Shown here: piece after piece, positions 12,201-23,340 of the stretch
Position numbering within the stretch: position 1 is the first letter of the stretch
Layout of the letters: each line of letters opens with the position of its first letter
Assembly: GCF_037325665.1 (NCBI RefSeq)
Contig: NC_090258.1
Span: forward strand, 39,357,054 to 39,421,053
DNA length: 64,000 nt
From: Littorina saxatilis
Lineage: Eukaryota; Mollusca; Gastropoda; Littorinimorpha; Littorinidae
Reading direction: 5' to 3'
The notes under the pieces: generated by a model
The model's input: the letters and a program-made list of their open reading frames with translations, nothing else
Told to the model about the DNA's origin: nothing
Database searches by the model: none
Made by a program: the position numbers and the translations under genes

Positions 12201-13423
12201 ACAAGCTGGAACTTACATGGTCAGGTCCCTACAAGGTTGTGGAAAAGTTGAATGAATTCGACTACAAGATCCAAGTTGGCAGAAGAACACGGATCTACCA
12301 CATCAACCTCATCAAGGAGTACCAAGAACGGGAATTGAGTTCCGCCACTCCCAATCCCAGTTCATCTGCCCAAGCGAGTGTTCCTGCTTCAAACGAAGAA
12401 GAAAGTGATGAAGAAGACGGAGGAGAAGAGGTCGTGGCTGTTGTCATGGAAGAGGACAACACGATGGACGATGACATTTTCAAGTATGACACTCAGAAGA
12501 TGTTACCCCTCCTAGAAACTCAAAGAACCGAAAATGTGAAGAACATCTATTTCGACGAGAAATTGGACGAGGCAAAGGTCAAGGAGGCGAAGATGATCTG
12601 TGAAGAATTTGAAGAGTTCCTAACAGATGTTCCAAAGACGACGAACCTGGAAAAATGTTCCATTGAAGTGACAGAGAAGAAACCAGTCTTTGTGAAACCC
12701 AGACCCATACCTCACGCCATGGTAGAAACTGTCGAAAAGGAAATTGAAGAAATGCTGAAGTTGCATGTCATCGAACCTGCAAACTCTCCATACAACTCTC
12801 CCATCGTCCTGATAAAGAAGAAGGACGGAAAGTACCGTTTCTGTTCTGATCTGAGAGCTCTGAACAACGTGGTAGTGTTCGACGCTGAACCCATCACCGA
12901 TGTCGACCATCTGTTTCAAAGTTTAGGAAAAGCGAAATACTTTTCAAAGCTAGACTTGACGAAAGGATATTGGGCGATCCCAATAGAAGAGGAAGATAGA
13001 GACAAGACGGCATTCACAACTTCAGCGGGCCAATTTCGTTGGGCCAACATGCCATTTGGATTGAAAACAGCGACAGGGGTGTTTAATCGCATGATGAGGA
13101 AGCTACTCAATCCAATCAGAAGAAAAGACGTCCACCACTTCATGGACGACGTGCTTATAGCAACTGAAACCTGGGAAGAGCACATGTCAGCTCTGAAGGC
13201 AGTACTACAACGCATATGCATATTGCTAATGTACAGCTTGACAGCATTGCCCTTTGCTTTATTTGCGCACGTCTTGCCGCCAGCATGGGTTGAAAAGTCC
13301 ATTGATGTGCTGTGTTTTGTTATTGTTATTACATTCACAGTAAAAAATGACAAAACAAAGCATATTTATAGACTTCTAACAACCATCTATGGGCTAACAA
13401 GACTGTGCAGATCGAGTACATGA
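9275..13423 (+). mobile_element. Ty3/Gypsy-type retroelement relic, Gmr1-like order
   Basis: One long frame (1382 codons) holds, in order: a Glu/Arg-rich coiled coil (about 128-170), a retroviral-type gag domain, one CCHC zinc knuckle (about 415-430), an aspartic protease with DTG (about 482), an integrase with HHCC zinc motif (about 676-718) and D, D, E core residues (about 745, 805, 842), and then reverse transcriptase with FMDDV (about 1288). Integrase before reverse transcriptase is the arrangement known from the Gmr1 group of Ty3/Gypsy elements. No LTR pair is recognised; the element looks incomplete and is treated as a fossil. Age is unclear because there are no paired LTRs to compare. 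Confidence 0.85.
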
Positions 13424-13469
13424 ATAGAGCCGTCATTCTATCCGAATCAGTGGTATTGGTATATTTCCT

Positions 13470-14109
13470 GCAACTTATTGGCATTTTGCTGGCAATGGTA
13501 AAGACAGAAATATGGCATTTTGCCGGGCCAGTTGTGGCCCGGTAATTTCAGCAGGTAAAGGGCCATTAACGGAAAATATATGGAAAAAAGTTTTTTTTTA
13601 TATGGAACTAAAAACCTGCAAAATGCTGGCAAAATGCTGGCGAAATGCTGGCAAAATGCTGGGTTTTTGATGGCAAGCCATCAATAAGCCATCAAATAAA
13701 TGATGGGTTTTTGCTGGCAAAATTCTGGCAAAATGATGGCAAAATGATGGCAAGCCATCAAAAAGCCATCAAATAAATGATGGGTTTTTGCTGGCAAAAT
13801 TCTGGCAAAATGATGGCAAAATGATGGCAAGCCATCAAAAAGCCATCAAATAAATGATGGGTTTTTGCTGGCAAATTGCTGGCAAATTGCTGGAAAAATG
13901 ATGGCAAGCCATCAAAAAGCCAGCAAATAAATGATGGGTTTTTGCTGGCAAAGTGCTGGCTTGCCAGTGATGGCCCATCAATTTGCCAATGTGCATACGG
14001 GTAATATGCCAGCATTGGGCCATAGGTGGGCCTTTGATGGCAGTAGTTCTGGCAACTGGCATTGCCATCAAAACGCCAGCAGTGGCCCAGTTCTGGCATG
14101 TTTATTGGG
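13470..14109 (-). repeat. CTGGCAA/TGGCCCA repeat block, right copy, with ~77-bp tandem units
   Basis: Inverted relative to 5238-5570, sharing its outer 35 bases exactly (14075-14109). The middle holds about 3.5 tandem units of 76-77 bp: the phrase AAATGATGGGTTTTTGCTGGC recurs at about 13699, 13775, 13852 and 13928. The open frames on both strands are products of repetition. Confidence 0.7.
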
Positions 14110-14554
14110 AAGGTACCGCCCATCCTCTGAGTGTGAAATGCCGACCCGCTCACTTGAAATCTAAATTACCTAAGTTCGGAAAATCAAGTGAAATTGCGTC
14201 ACTCGCGTTACGTCAAATGTATCTTTACGTCATTTCCCATCCGTCTTGAGTCGGTTCTAAATCTGTCGCTCGCTATTCAACAAGAAAAGCGAAGCAACCG
14301 AAACGCATGTTGAACACATGGTTTATCTTGTGAGATTGTTGTGTGTCAAACGCATTTGATCTGTGAATATTCATCACGTCAGGAGTATTATTCTGATTGG
14401 CTGACCCAGGTCACGAGAATTCTTTGACTGACAGGCATAATCAGGTAGGAGCGCTCAAGTTCCAATTTTGGCTGTTCTGTCTAATTCGCGGGGTCGCTTC
14501 GAAATTTGTTTTGGTTGAATTAAACGGTAATAAAACCGTTATTTCTAATATGCG
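14110..14554. other. Intergenic, nothing recognised
   Basis: No frame above background and no clear repeat family. The sequence separates the repeat block from the hairpin element. Confidence 0.5.
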
Positions 14555-14667
14555 GACTGTCTGCAAATGATAACAGTCATGTCTCACAAACTATATCAGC
14601 ATTCGCCTAAAAGGCTCATGCTTGATATCTTTTTTCTCGACATGCCTGTTATCATTTGCTAACAGTC
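14555..14667. repeat. 113-bp hairpin (MITE-like)
   Basis: Outer arms 14555-14581 and 14641-14667 are near-perfect inverted repeats (CAAATGATAACAG against CTGTTATCATTTG). An inner pair (ATATCAGCATTCGCC against GGCTCATGCTTGATAT) continues the stem. The whole block could fold into one long hairpin. Confidence 0.6.
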
Positions 14668-14764
14668 AGCACTGATATTATAAATAACTCATAATATTTT
14701 GGATGATTAATGAGATGAGGATGATTATAATGATGATGCTTTGGATTTCCAATTTTGGTTTGAG

Positions 14765-15074
14765 ACTACGTGACAGGGCAGCACTCTACGCTTACTGTCA
14801 TAATATATCCTGGCATCAACCAGGCCCGAGAACTGCCGCACCTGCGGTGTTGGTCAGGTATACAGAACCTGAGCACCCTCAAAGTCGCATTCGTTTTAAG
14901 TGAATGACACTCTGCTGTGTGATCCCAGCCTTTCCATAGGAACCATAGCACTTCCACTCTGGGTAGGAGCCGACCGTAGCCCGAAAAACCCACATGACCC
15001 TGATGGGATTCGAACCCACTACCTCCCGGCCCGCAGCCCGATGCGCCGCTAACCACTGCGCTACGGGGGCCGGT
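14765..15074 (-). mobile_element. tRNA-derived SINE, reverse orientation
   Basis: Read on the minus strand, 15073 down to about 15007 resembles a tRNA: GGCCCCCGTAGCGCAGTGG, then the B-box-like GTGGGTTCGAATCCC. The body follows to about 14765. It is a different family from the SINEs at 42-49 kb. Confidence 0.65.
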
Positions 15075-15150
15075 AAAGGGAAATAACTTAAATCTTTCTG
15101 TCGATTACCATAGCTTTAGGAGTTGTCTCCCTGAGCGATATTTATCCAAA

Positions 15151-15206
15151 ATGGCGGCAGCAGCAGTGACAGGAAACGTGAGGTACGCAAAGAGGAGAAC
15201 TTCGCA
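15151..15206 (+). CDS. Possible first coding exon
   Basis: ATG in a good Kozak setting (AAAATGGCGG), 18 codons starting MAAAAVTGNVRYAKRRTS, and then a consensus donor GTAAGT at 15207. No downstream exon was identified, so the product is unknown. The alanine-rich start and donor match many metazoan first exons, but chance cannot be excluded. Confidence 0.3.
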
Positions 15207-15640
15207 GTAAGTTGATAGGAGGTTGGTAGTGCTTTCAGCTGCCATGTAAATTTGAGAAATATTCATTCTTATCTTTCGCGTTGAAGATCTTGAACCGTAA
15301 TGAACGCCGGTCTACACGTGATGTGTTTCACGAATCACACTGATTCATGTTGGCGCGCTCAGCGTCAGCGAGACGACACGTGGGATCGACTCTTCAACTG
15401 TTACTTCAAGTTCAAGTATGAATTGTTTACTGTCTGAAATTTCCTAGTTGATGTAAATAAGTGGAACTCCCCTTTCAAGACCCAGAAATCTGAGAAAAAT
15501 CAGGTCATACAATGGGAGGAGTCGTAATGTTGAACTTTTTCATTGTAAATTTATAACTCACGGTCCAGTGGCTGATTATTGAATTTATTGACTTATTTTT
15601 ATACAAGTAGGTTGGACCACTCATTTTTGGCTCACGTAAG

Positions 15641-16419
15641 CAGTGCTTCATTTTGTTTTAGAGCATGAGGGGTCAAATGACCCCTGACCACTGAAAATGA
15701 GGGGTCAATAAAACTGAAAGCTGGCCATACGGGAGATAATCGAGCAGCAACCAACAACAACAAAAAATGTTATGGGGGGGGGGGGGGGGGGGGGGTGTAT
15801 AAGAGACTGAGAGACTGAGTCGCTCCAAACAGCAGCAACAGTAAATTTGAGTAATCTCAGAAGTCGGAGAATTTGTCTCCAAAATCAGAAGACAAACAGA
15901 AAAGATGTGATGTCAAACCCATGTGCACTGCACACCCTCACGCATTTTCCCCTTCTCCCACGGGTTCAGTAAAAACAGAAAATATCTACCTTCGTCAGAC
16001 TTACTGACAGCTACAGGAAGCTTGAAAGTGAGTTTGGTCTGTACAAGTCCACTGATTCCAGTTAGCTTTGCCTTCAGCTTCTTCACAGGAGGAGGCGGCA
16101 TAGCGAAATTGTTCGTTAGATCAACGTGACGTCATGCTCAGTTTTTGAAACACAAGCAGAAATGAAAGACGCTTTCTGATTGGTTCCTCTCTGCAAAGCC
16201 AATGAATCAAATTCACTGACACACTTGTGATTCAGTGACTCACTTGTTTAATCTCAAGTCGGCGATCCCCGATCGCTAGCATGGAGAAATTGGCGACGTA
16301 AATGAAAAAAAAAATGTTTTTAAATGTGCGCCCGACGGGCGCATAGCTCGGCTCCGCCGTGCGTCATTTTGAAAAATGACGCGTGAATGGCGCGGGCGCC
16401 CCGGCAAAATGAAGCACTG
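15641..16419 (-). mobile_element. Short hAT-like element with first-exon remnant
   Basis: The ends CAGTGCTTCATTTTG (15641-15655) and its exact inverse (16405-16419) are 15-bp inverted repeats. They are flanked by the direct repeat CGTAAG (15635-15640 and 16420-16425), a probable target duplication. hAT ends commonly begin CAG, though 8-bp duplications are usual. Inside, on the minus strand from 16101, is a frame beginning MPPPPVKKLKAKLTG that meets a GTAAGT donor near 16010: probably the first exon of a lost transposase, or a host exon. A poly-G run lies at 15774-15795. Confidence 0.6.
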
Positions 16420-16427
16420 CGTAAGTG

Positions 16428-17349
16428 TAGCCTATGCGATGCAAACTTTTGTCTGTCTGTGCGTGCGTATGTATACATGTATGTCTGTGGTAGAATTTGA
16501 CTGAACACCGAAATACTAATTTTACCTGGTTATTATTTAAGCAACAGCTTCAAAGTATTGAAGCAATGATCAACATTTCGTCGGCACGTATGTAGTTAAA
16601 GTGTGTATCCAAAGAAAACGGTTGGGGGGGGGGGGGGGGGGGGGGTAAAAACAGGTGACTGGTTTGTGTTGTGTGTGGTATGTAGACCAGGTCAGGGGTC
16701 AAGGTTAGGTCAGATCGCGTGAAGGATTGTGGTATAGATACAGTTATCACCGAGCTGCAGTTCGCCGATTCGGAGAAGACAATTTTACATTGTTCGGTTT
16801 CGTAGCTCCAGAAAAATAGATTAAGAAGATACCAAAGGAGATTTCCTACAGGTTAATCTGCACAGCGTGTTTCCAGTGTCTGCGCAAGGAAGCGCAGCGC
16901 TGTCAAAAGCGCAGTGTCGATCTGGCCATCTCAGGCAGTCGTGTAAGTAAGTAGGCTACAGACAGACAGATCAAGATCAAGTGTCTTGCACCGTGTCACC
17001 TATGCCGACTGTGTGTGTGTGTATGTGACGGAGTGATTGAGTTTGTGTTACTGTTTGTCGATTTCTTACGTGAGCCTTGAAGGCTTCGCCTCTTGTTTAA
17101 AGTTGTAATTAATGGTGAAAATGAAATGCTTGTTTTGTCTTGAAGGGAATAGTGAGATAAGAAAGTCTGCAAAATTTCATGGTGATAGCTCTAACGGTTC
17201 ATGAGATATGTGCAAGTAAAGTTTGCGTATAAATGTCGACGTTCTGCGGAAACGCCGTGTACGTTCAACTTCATACCATTCCCACTTAATCAACAGATTA
17301 GATTAGACTCTGAAAATCATTCTCCACATAGTTTATATACCAGTAAAAA
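16428..17349. other. Intergenic with small palindromes and a poly-G run
   Basis: Contains a G run (16624-16645) and the phrase GAGCCTTGAAGGCTTCGCCTC (about 17072), a small self-complementary repeat. No gene is recognised. Confidence 0.5.
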
Positions 17350-18240
17350 CAGGGCTTGCCAGATTTGAAAATTTCTGTATTTCCCAGGGAAATGTAAATC
17401 CAATTTCTACATTTCCCCCCAAATATTTAGGTTTCCCGTACATTTCGAAAAAAAATCACCTTGAAAACTAATCTTTTGAATTTGACAAGCCAATGAAAAG
17501 ATAACATCAACGCTTTAAATTCTCTGTTTAACAGTTTTGGTTGTCTTTGACTAGACACACACACATGTATACAAACCACAGATATAATTATTCAGTTGTG
17601 GCTCATTCGCCCATCACGAAATTCCAACCACGTGAACTCGTCCTTCCATAAAGGGAGAAACTGCCTCGATCGCTTCTCTCGGTCGTACACTTCATCTTTT
17701 TTCAGTTTTTTGCAGGGTTCTTCTTTTGCACTACAGTCACTACTCCCTCTGTTCGTTTTCACGAATCCGAACCTTTCTATTAACGACATTACAATCACAC
17801 GACGCACTAAAAAACAGAAAGACGATCACATAAAAATCCTTGCAAACTCGTCTCTTGCAAACAACACATGTGACCTCCTTCCGGATGTATAATTGTAAAC
17901 AGCTCATTCATTGGCTAAATTCCAAGTACGGACCAATCAAATTTCGCGAATCAAAATACATTTTCAATTTGTCAGGAAGGGAAACAACTCTCTTGTTTCA
18001 CAGCAGACGACAAAACCAAAGACTCGGCAACGAAGCAGACATCGCAAATACTGTTTTCTTTTATCTGTGAATGGACAGGCTTTGCGGAACGTGTTTAAGG
18101 TAAACAAAAATCATCCATTGTGCATTTTGAGAGATACGATTGTTGTCTTTCCCGCGGGAAAGCAACCTGGGGAATGTGTACTTCCCAGCCAATTTTTTAC
18201 CTTTCCCCGGGTTACGGGAAATGGGATTTGGCAAGCCCTG
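17350..18240 (-). mobile_element. hAT-like element keeping a transposase N-terminus
   Basis: Ends CAGGGCTTGCCA (17350-17361) and the inverse TGGCAAGCCCTG (18229-18240). A minus-strand frame (17807 to 17592) reads MSLIERFGFVKTNR and ends in RQFLPLWKDEFTWLEF. The latter is the start typical of zinc-finger (BED/TTF-type) hAT transposases and ZNF862-like proteins, as I recall them. The rest of the transposase is absent, so this is an internally deleted, non-autonomous copy. Flanking 8-mers do not match clearly. Confidence 0.7.
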
Positions 18241-18508
18241 AAAGAAGAAAATAATGTAAAACAGTTACAAATGCCTCACACCTTTCATCCTCTGTGGCCT
18301 TAATTTGACAAAATTACCACCAAATCACACATTGAACGACACTAAACTTGACAAGGGCAAGTTAGCCGCTCTGTAAAATTTGAAATACATATATATCTAA
18401 ATCACTCATAAACTTTTACTTTATCTCTTGTATGTATATAGATACCAACTATTTTTTTCCAAGGATGTACATACAGTTCTGAGATAGTTACAGCAACACC
18501 AACAGGCC
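18241..18508. other. Short unassigned spacer
   Basis: AT-rich sequence between the hAT-like element and the DIRS element. Nothing coding seen. Confidence 0.5.
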
Positions 18509-19331
18509 CCATTTAATATCATATTCTTACTCCGAATCACATTAGCATTGAGTCACCTGAGATGCTTATCACTGAAAAACGCTTACCCGGCTAAAGAATT
18601 TAAAGGGAAGCAACCCCATCACCAAAACGAAAGTGAAAGTAGCTTTGGTAATGGGCCAGTACACCGGGAGTTACCTCCCATACGGGTGTATGCCACGTCA
18701 CTTCCTCTAGGAACACGTGCCTATTATCATACGTCTTTTTCACCTCGGAGAGGACGGTTCACTTTTTGACGCTCTGTGGCTGACCTTGTGTGTTTGAGTG
18801 ACACCCGCCGGCCACGTTACCCAGCTTGTCTGCTCGCCTTGCCTACAGTTTGGTGAGCTCGTTCCCGTTTGTTGTTGGTTGTTTGCGCTGTTTCGTTACT
18901 GTACGTTGTCCGTTTTTTACGGACTTGTGTGTCAGTGACTTGCGTGTTTCGCCATTTTGTTGTGTGAGTTAGTTAGCTAACTCGTGTGACTTTGCTAGTA
19001 GCTCTGCGTGCCCTCTTTCTGTTTGGGCAAGTGTAGCTTTAGTATTTTGTTGACGCGTAAGCGTGTGTGTTTACTGTGTTTTCAGTCGTTTTGACTTACG
19101 TTTCAGTAAATCTTTTTACTTTGCCACGTGTTGTTGACGTTTGTGTCAGTGTCTTGCGTGTCGCCATTTTGTTGTGTGAGTTAGTTTTCTAGCTCGTGTG
19201 ACTTTGTTTGTAGCTCTCCGTGCCTCTGCTTGTGGGGCAAGTTTAGCTATAGTATTTTGTTAACGCATTAGTGCGTGTGTTTACTGAATTTTCCAGTCGT
19301 TTAGACTTATGTTTCAGTAAATTTTTTCGCG

Positions 19332-21518
19332 TTGCCACGTGTTGTTGTCAACATGTCTGATTCAGACAAGCGCCGTGGCAAGTCGGACCCCAAGGGGAAA
19401 ATTAAGGCTAAGTCTTCCTCTTCCAAAGCAACGTTACTTGTTACAGACCAAGAGCGTAACACTTTGTTGGCTGTACCAATTTCGGCGCCTAGCGCTGTTA
19501 CTACTTCTGCTTCTTTTGCGGCGCCTAGCGCTACTGTTACTTCTGCACCTGTCTCTACATCGGAGACTTCGTCTTCTTTGTTAGCACCTGGACAAGGTGC
19601 GTTGGTTTCCTCTCTGTTAAAGTCACTGGTTCCAGAAATCCGCAGCTTGGTGCAGGCAGAATTTCAGCGTTCCGTCGCCAGCAGTTCGGCGTTTCCGGCA
19701 TCTGGCAGTGACGTCCGGGCATTGGCTTCCGTGTCTTTGTCCTCCACTTCCGGCTTGGAGCAGCGTCCTCCCTCTTCAGCGTCGGTTGGTAAGCAGAGCT
19801 GGTCCGATAGCCCTCGTGAGGCGCCTGGACGTTCTCCTTCGGGGGACAGCTCTTTCGCATCGGGTCACGACCGATACCTTGCTGATCTTTCATTTCCGGC
19901 GATAACCTACGAGGCCCCGGACTTGTTCGAACAGCGGCGGCAGTCGGTTTCGACTGCCGCATTTCCGGCACTTGCCGGAAGTGATGATCCGTCCGCTCCG
20001 GCACGCTACGGCGGTCGCGGCAGGATGGAGTATTCACTGACTTCCGGTCCTTCCGGATCGCGAAGTCAACCAGTGCAGTCTTCACTTCCGCATTTTGCGG
20101 TTCCGTTGACTACACTTCCGGTTTCGGCCGGAAACGCTTCTTCCTCTTCTGGTGGTTCCTTCCGGATACCAGATAGTGGATTACAGCGTGCGCCTTCCGG
20201 CTTTCAAGCGCCTAGGCTTGAGCAGGCATCACTCCACTCAGTCGGGGGAGTGACGTCAGCTCATCCAGCTCCGGTTTTTGCGGATGGTCGTCCTGCTTAC
20301 CCTTTACCTTCACAGGGTTTTGGGCGGCAGGATGACGTTAGTGCTCAGGCTTTTCCGGTTTCCGGTTTGCCAGGGCATGCTTCTGCTTCCGGAACTGGTG
20401 ACTTCGGTCATGGTTCCACGTGTGACTATTCTGATGCTCCATCAGTGGTCAGCGAGGAGTCGCGGGGCGTGTTTCCGTCGAAGCTCAAGTCTGTTCTTGA
20501 CGTCGCGGCGGAAGTAACGTCTCGTTATTTTCCTGAAGGGGTGGTGGCTGCGGACTCTTCCGCATCATTCGTTCCTTCTGCCATGGCGGACTTCCGGCCG
20601 GCACAGGAGGATGTTTCTTCCTTCCGGTTCGCCGAGTCTCCGTCAGTGGCTTACCAACTTTCGCATTCACTGGTTCGTCCAGCACATGCGGGGAGTGGTA
20701 TTCGGCCAGTGCCTGTTCCGTTACTGCTTCCTTTTGGTCCAGTTCCGGAATCAGCTCAGCAGTGGGTGGCTTCAGCTGCCCAAGCCTCTTCCTTCGTGCC
20801 TACGGCCAATAGGAAGCTTGGCATGCCCAATCAGAGCCAGAATTGGCTGGCGTCTTTTGCACTCCCTAGGGCTACCCTTCCGGTTTCCCGGGAATTGCTG
20901 CCTCTTCTGACTAAACCGATCAAGCGTGATTCGGTTTTGCCGGTTTCCGAGGCTTCCCTCCTCTCTGCTGAGGAGGTTGGACGTCGGCAGATCGAACTGT
21001 CCTCCATTGCGGAGACTCTCGTTCGGGCTCTGTCTCGGGCATTGACCGATTCGCTAGTTCCTTTCACTCTCAGTGAAGAACAGAATGCGGACGATGTCTC
21101 TGCGCTTTTGACCGCATTGGCCAAGGTCAATGAGGAACAATTGCGTCTTTCCTCCCTGCAGTACACCCAAGCGGTACTCTGCAGGAGGGATCTCTTCCTC
21201 TCGCAGTCCCAATTCACGGAGCTGGCTACTAGGGAGACCTTGAGAGTCTCCCCGGTCTCAGAGGAGTCTCTCTTCTGTCCGCTGGCACTGGATGCCAGAC
21301 AGAAGGAGATTCAGTCAAACAAGGACAGTCAGTTCCTTGACTACACTCTGAAGGGGGTGAAACAGTCTCAGCCTTCTAAACAGAAGCAGGCTCAGACATC
21401 GTCTAACCCCAAGCCAGCTCAGAAGCGGCAGGCTTCGCCGGCCGCTCGTGGTGGGAAGAAGAGGACGGCATCGGGGAGGGGGCGTGGCGGCTCTGGAAGT
21501 AAGCCACACCCCCAATGA
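19332..21518 (+). CDS. DIRS gag-like ORF1
   Basis: A 728-codon frame rich in Ser, Pro, Ala and Gly with a basic C-terminus (KKRTASGRGRGG), as in gag proteins of DIRS elements. The more conserved-looking central to C-terminal part (around FRFAESPSVAY and LASFALPRATLPV) is recognisable again in the DIRS relic at 36.3 and 39.1 kb. It overlaps the following frame by a few bases. Two GTTGTTGTCAACATG-type starts are possible; the methionine nearest the leader end is as likely as the listed one. Confidence 0.8.
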   Translation: MPRVVVNMSDSDKRRGKSDPKGKIKAKSSSSKATLLVTDQERNTLLAVPISAPSAVTTSASFAAPSATVTSAPVSTSETSSSLLAPGQGALVSSLLKSLVPEIRSLVQAEFQRSVASSSAFPASGSDVRALASVSLSSTSGLEQRPPSSASVGKQSWSDSPREAPGRSPSGDSSFASGHDRYLADLSFPAITYEAPDLFEQRRQSVSTAAFPALAGSDDPSAPARYGGRGRMEYSLTSGPSGSRSQPVQSSLPHFAVPLTTLPVSAGNASSSSGGSFRIPDSGLQRAPSGFQAPRLEQASLHSVGGVTSAHPAPVFADGRPAYPLPSQGFGRQDDVSAQAFPVSGLPGHASASGTGDFGHGSTCDYSDAPSVVSEESRGVFPSKLKSVLDVAAEVTSRYFPEGVVAADSSASFVPSAMADFRPAQEDVSSFRFAESPSVAYQLSHSLVRPAHAGSGIRPVPVPLLLPFGPVPESAQQWVASAAQASSFVPTANRKLGMPNQSQNWLASFALPRATLPVSRELLPLLTKPIKRDSVLPVSEASLLSAEEVGRRQIELSSIAETLVRALSRALTDSLVPFTLSEEQNADDVSALLTALAKVNEEQLRLSSLQYTQAVLCRRDLFLSQSQFTELATRETLRVSPVSEESLFCPLALDARQKEIQSNKDSQFLDYTLKGVKQSQPSKQKQAQTSSNPKPAQKRQASPAARGGKKRTASGRGRGGSGSKPHPQ

Positions 21519-21554
21519 AGCGCTCCCGATCTCACCTCCCTCCCGCCCTCCACC

Positions 21555-23340
21555 TTGGTGATGGCGGGAGGCCCCTCCCGGGCACTTTCTCGTTGGATGT
21601 CGGTAGTAGACAGCCAATGGATTGTGGGAGTGGTGAGTTCGGGCTTCCGTCTACTCTGGCGGGAGGAAAAGGCGCCTCTTACCCGAGTGCCTCCGCGGTT
21701 CAAGCCCCCCTTCTCGCAGGAAGCACGTTCCGTCTTGCAGTCGGAAATTGCCTCCCTGGAGCAGAAGGGCGCGGTGGAGAGAGTTCGGGTCCACAGCTCC
21801 CTGGGATTTTACGGGCGTCTGGTCGCTGTTCCCAAAGCATCAGGAGGATGGCGTCCCGTGTTGGATTTATCTCTCCTCAATACTTTCTTGAGGGAGATAA
21901 AATTCAAGATGGAGACGCCAGCCTCTGTCCGAGACTCTCTCCGCCCAGGAGACTGGGTGACCTCGATCGATCTCACGGACGCATACTTTCACATTCTTAT
22001 GCATCCGACCGACCGGAAATGGCTTCGTTTCCGGTGGGGAGATCAGATCTACCAGTTTCGCGCACTCCCTTTCGGGCTGTCTCTCCAGGCATGAAAATTC
22101 TCCGTATTTTCCGTATTTTCCGTATTTTTGAAAAAAATAAACCGTATTTTTTTTTTAATTTCCGTATTTTTCCTTTTTTTTTTTTTTTTAATTTTTTTTT
22201 TTTTTTAATTTTTTTTTTTTATTTCCTAGTCATAGTTATAGTAAAATAGTTTTGGGGCCATGTTTGAATCCAATTTTAAGGCTCAGATAGCCCCAGATTG
22301 CACCAAATTGCACCCTTGAAAAAAAAAATTTCCGGGGGAGCATGCCCCCGGACCCCCCTAGAAGTCTTGGCGCTTCGCGCCTGCGAAACTTGGCGCTACG
22401 CGCCTGCAAAACTTGGCGCTACGCGCCTTCGAATTTTGTTTTCAGTATTTTTTTTTTCAGTTTTCATGCCTGCTCTCGCACCGTGGATTTTCACTATGGT
22501 GGTGAGACAGGTCTGTGCACTGGTGAGGTCCCAGGGTATCCGTCTGCGGGCTTATCTGGACGACTGGCTCATCATGAACCAGTCCCAGAGCGGCTGTTCG
22601 CAGGATACCCTGACGGTTCTTCGAGAATCCAACTGGTTGGGGTTCTCGATCAACCGGGTAAAGTCGGAGCTGACCCCGTCACAGACATTCACTTCTCTGG
22701 GGATGTCTTTCGACACGGTCGCTTGGACTGTCCAGCCTTCTCAGAGAAGGGTGGACAAGCTCCAAGCTCAGATTCGCTCCACTTTACCTCTCCTGATGGC
22801 TTCCATCCGCTCGCTCGCCTCCATCTTGGGGCAGATGGAGTCTATGGCTCTTCTGGTTTCACTGGGCCGGGTCCACAAATGTCCGCTTCAGTTCGCGCTG
22901 AAGCCGTTTGTGGACTCTCCTCTGGTGGACTGGGACGCCCTCATCCCTTTGCAGGGATGGTTCCAGTCTGCGACCCTTCCGTGGTTGCACACGGAGTGGG
23001 TCTGCAGAGGTGTTCCGATCGTCGTGCCCCTCCCCGACCTGGACCTCTTTACAGATGCGTCCAGGGAGGGTTGGGGGGCACATACAGATCTTCAGACTCC
23101 TCCCTTTCCGTTACTCAGCCGAGTAATCCGGAAAGCGGAGATGGAGGAGCCGGCCCTTCTTCTTCTGGTCGCTCCTCTGTGGCCGTCGCAGGTCTGGTTT
23201 CCAGATCTTCTTCGGCTTGCCCAAGGGCCCCCCATTCCTCTCGCACTCGTGCGAGGGGAACTAGTGCAGCCCCGAACAGGCATTCCACACGAGGAGCCCA
23301 GTCTTCTGAAGCTTCACGTGTGGAAGTTGTTCGGGACTCG
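21555..23340 (+). CDS. DIRS reverse transcriptase and RNase H region
   Basis: The first part shows the RT pattern (LVAVPKASGGWRPVLDLS, SIDLTDAYFHI and FRALPFGL). The part after the inserted element carries YLDDWLI, the DIRS-type active-site motif, followed by an RNase H-like stretch with LFTDASREGWGA. The two parts are separated by the insertion at 22086-22472. Confidence 0.85.
22086..22472. mobile_element. 387-bp DNA element inserted in the DIRS RT region
   Basis: Inverted ends CAGGCATGAAAA (22086-22097) and TTTTCATGCCTG (22461-22472), flanked by the 5-bp duplication CTCTC on both sides (22081-22085 and 22473-22477). The interior has repeated TTTTCCGTA phrases, long T runs and a GGCGCTACGCGCCTGC motif copied three times. 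Non-coding. The ends begin CAGG as in hAT elements, but a 5-bp duplication is unusual there, so the superfamily is tentative. Confidence 0.75.
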
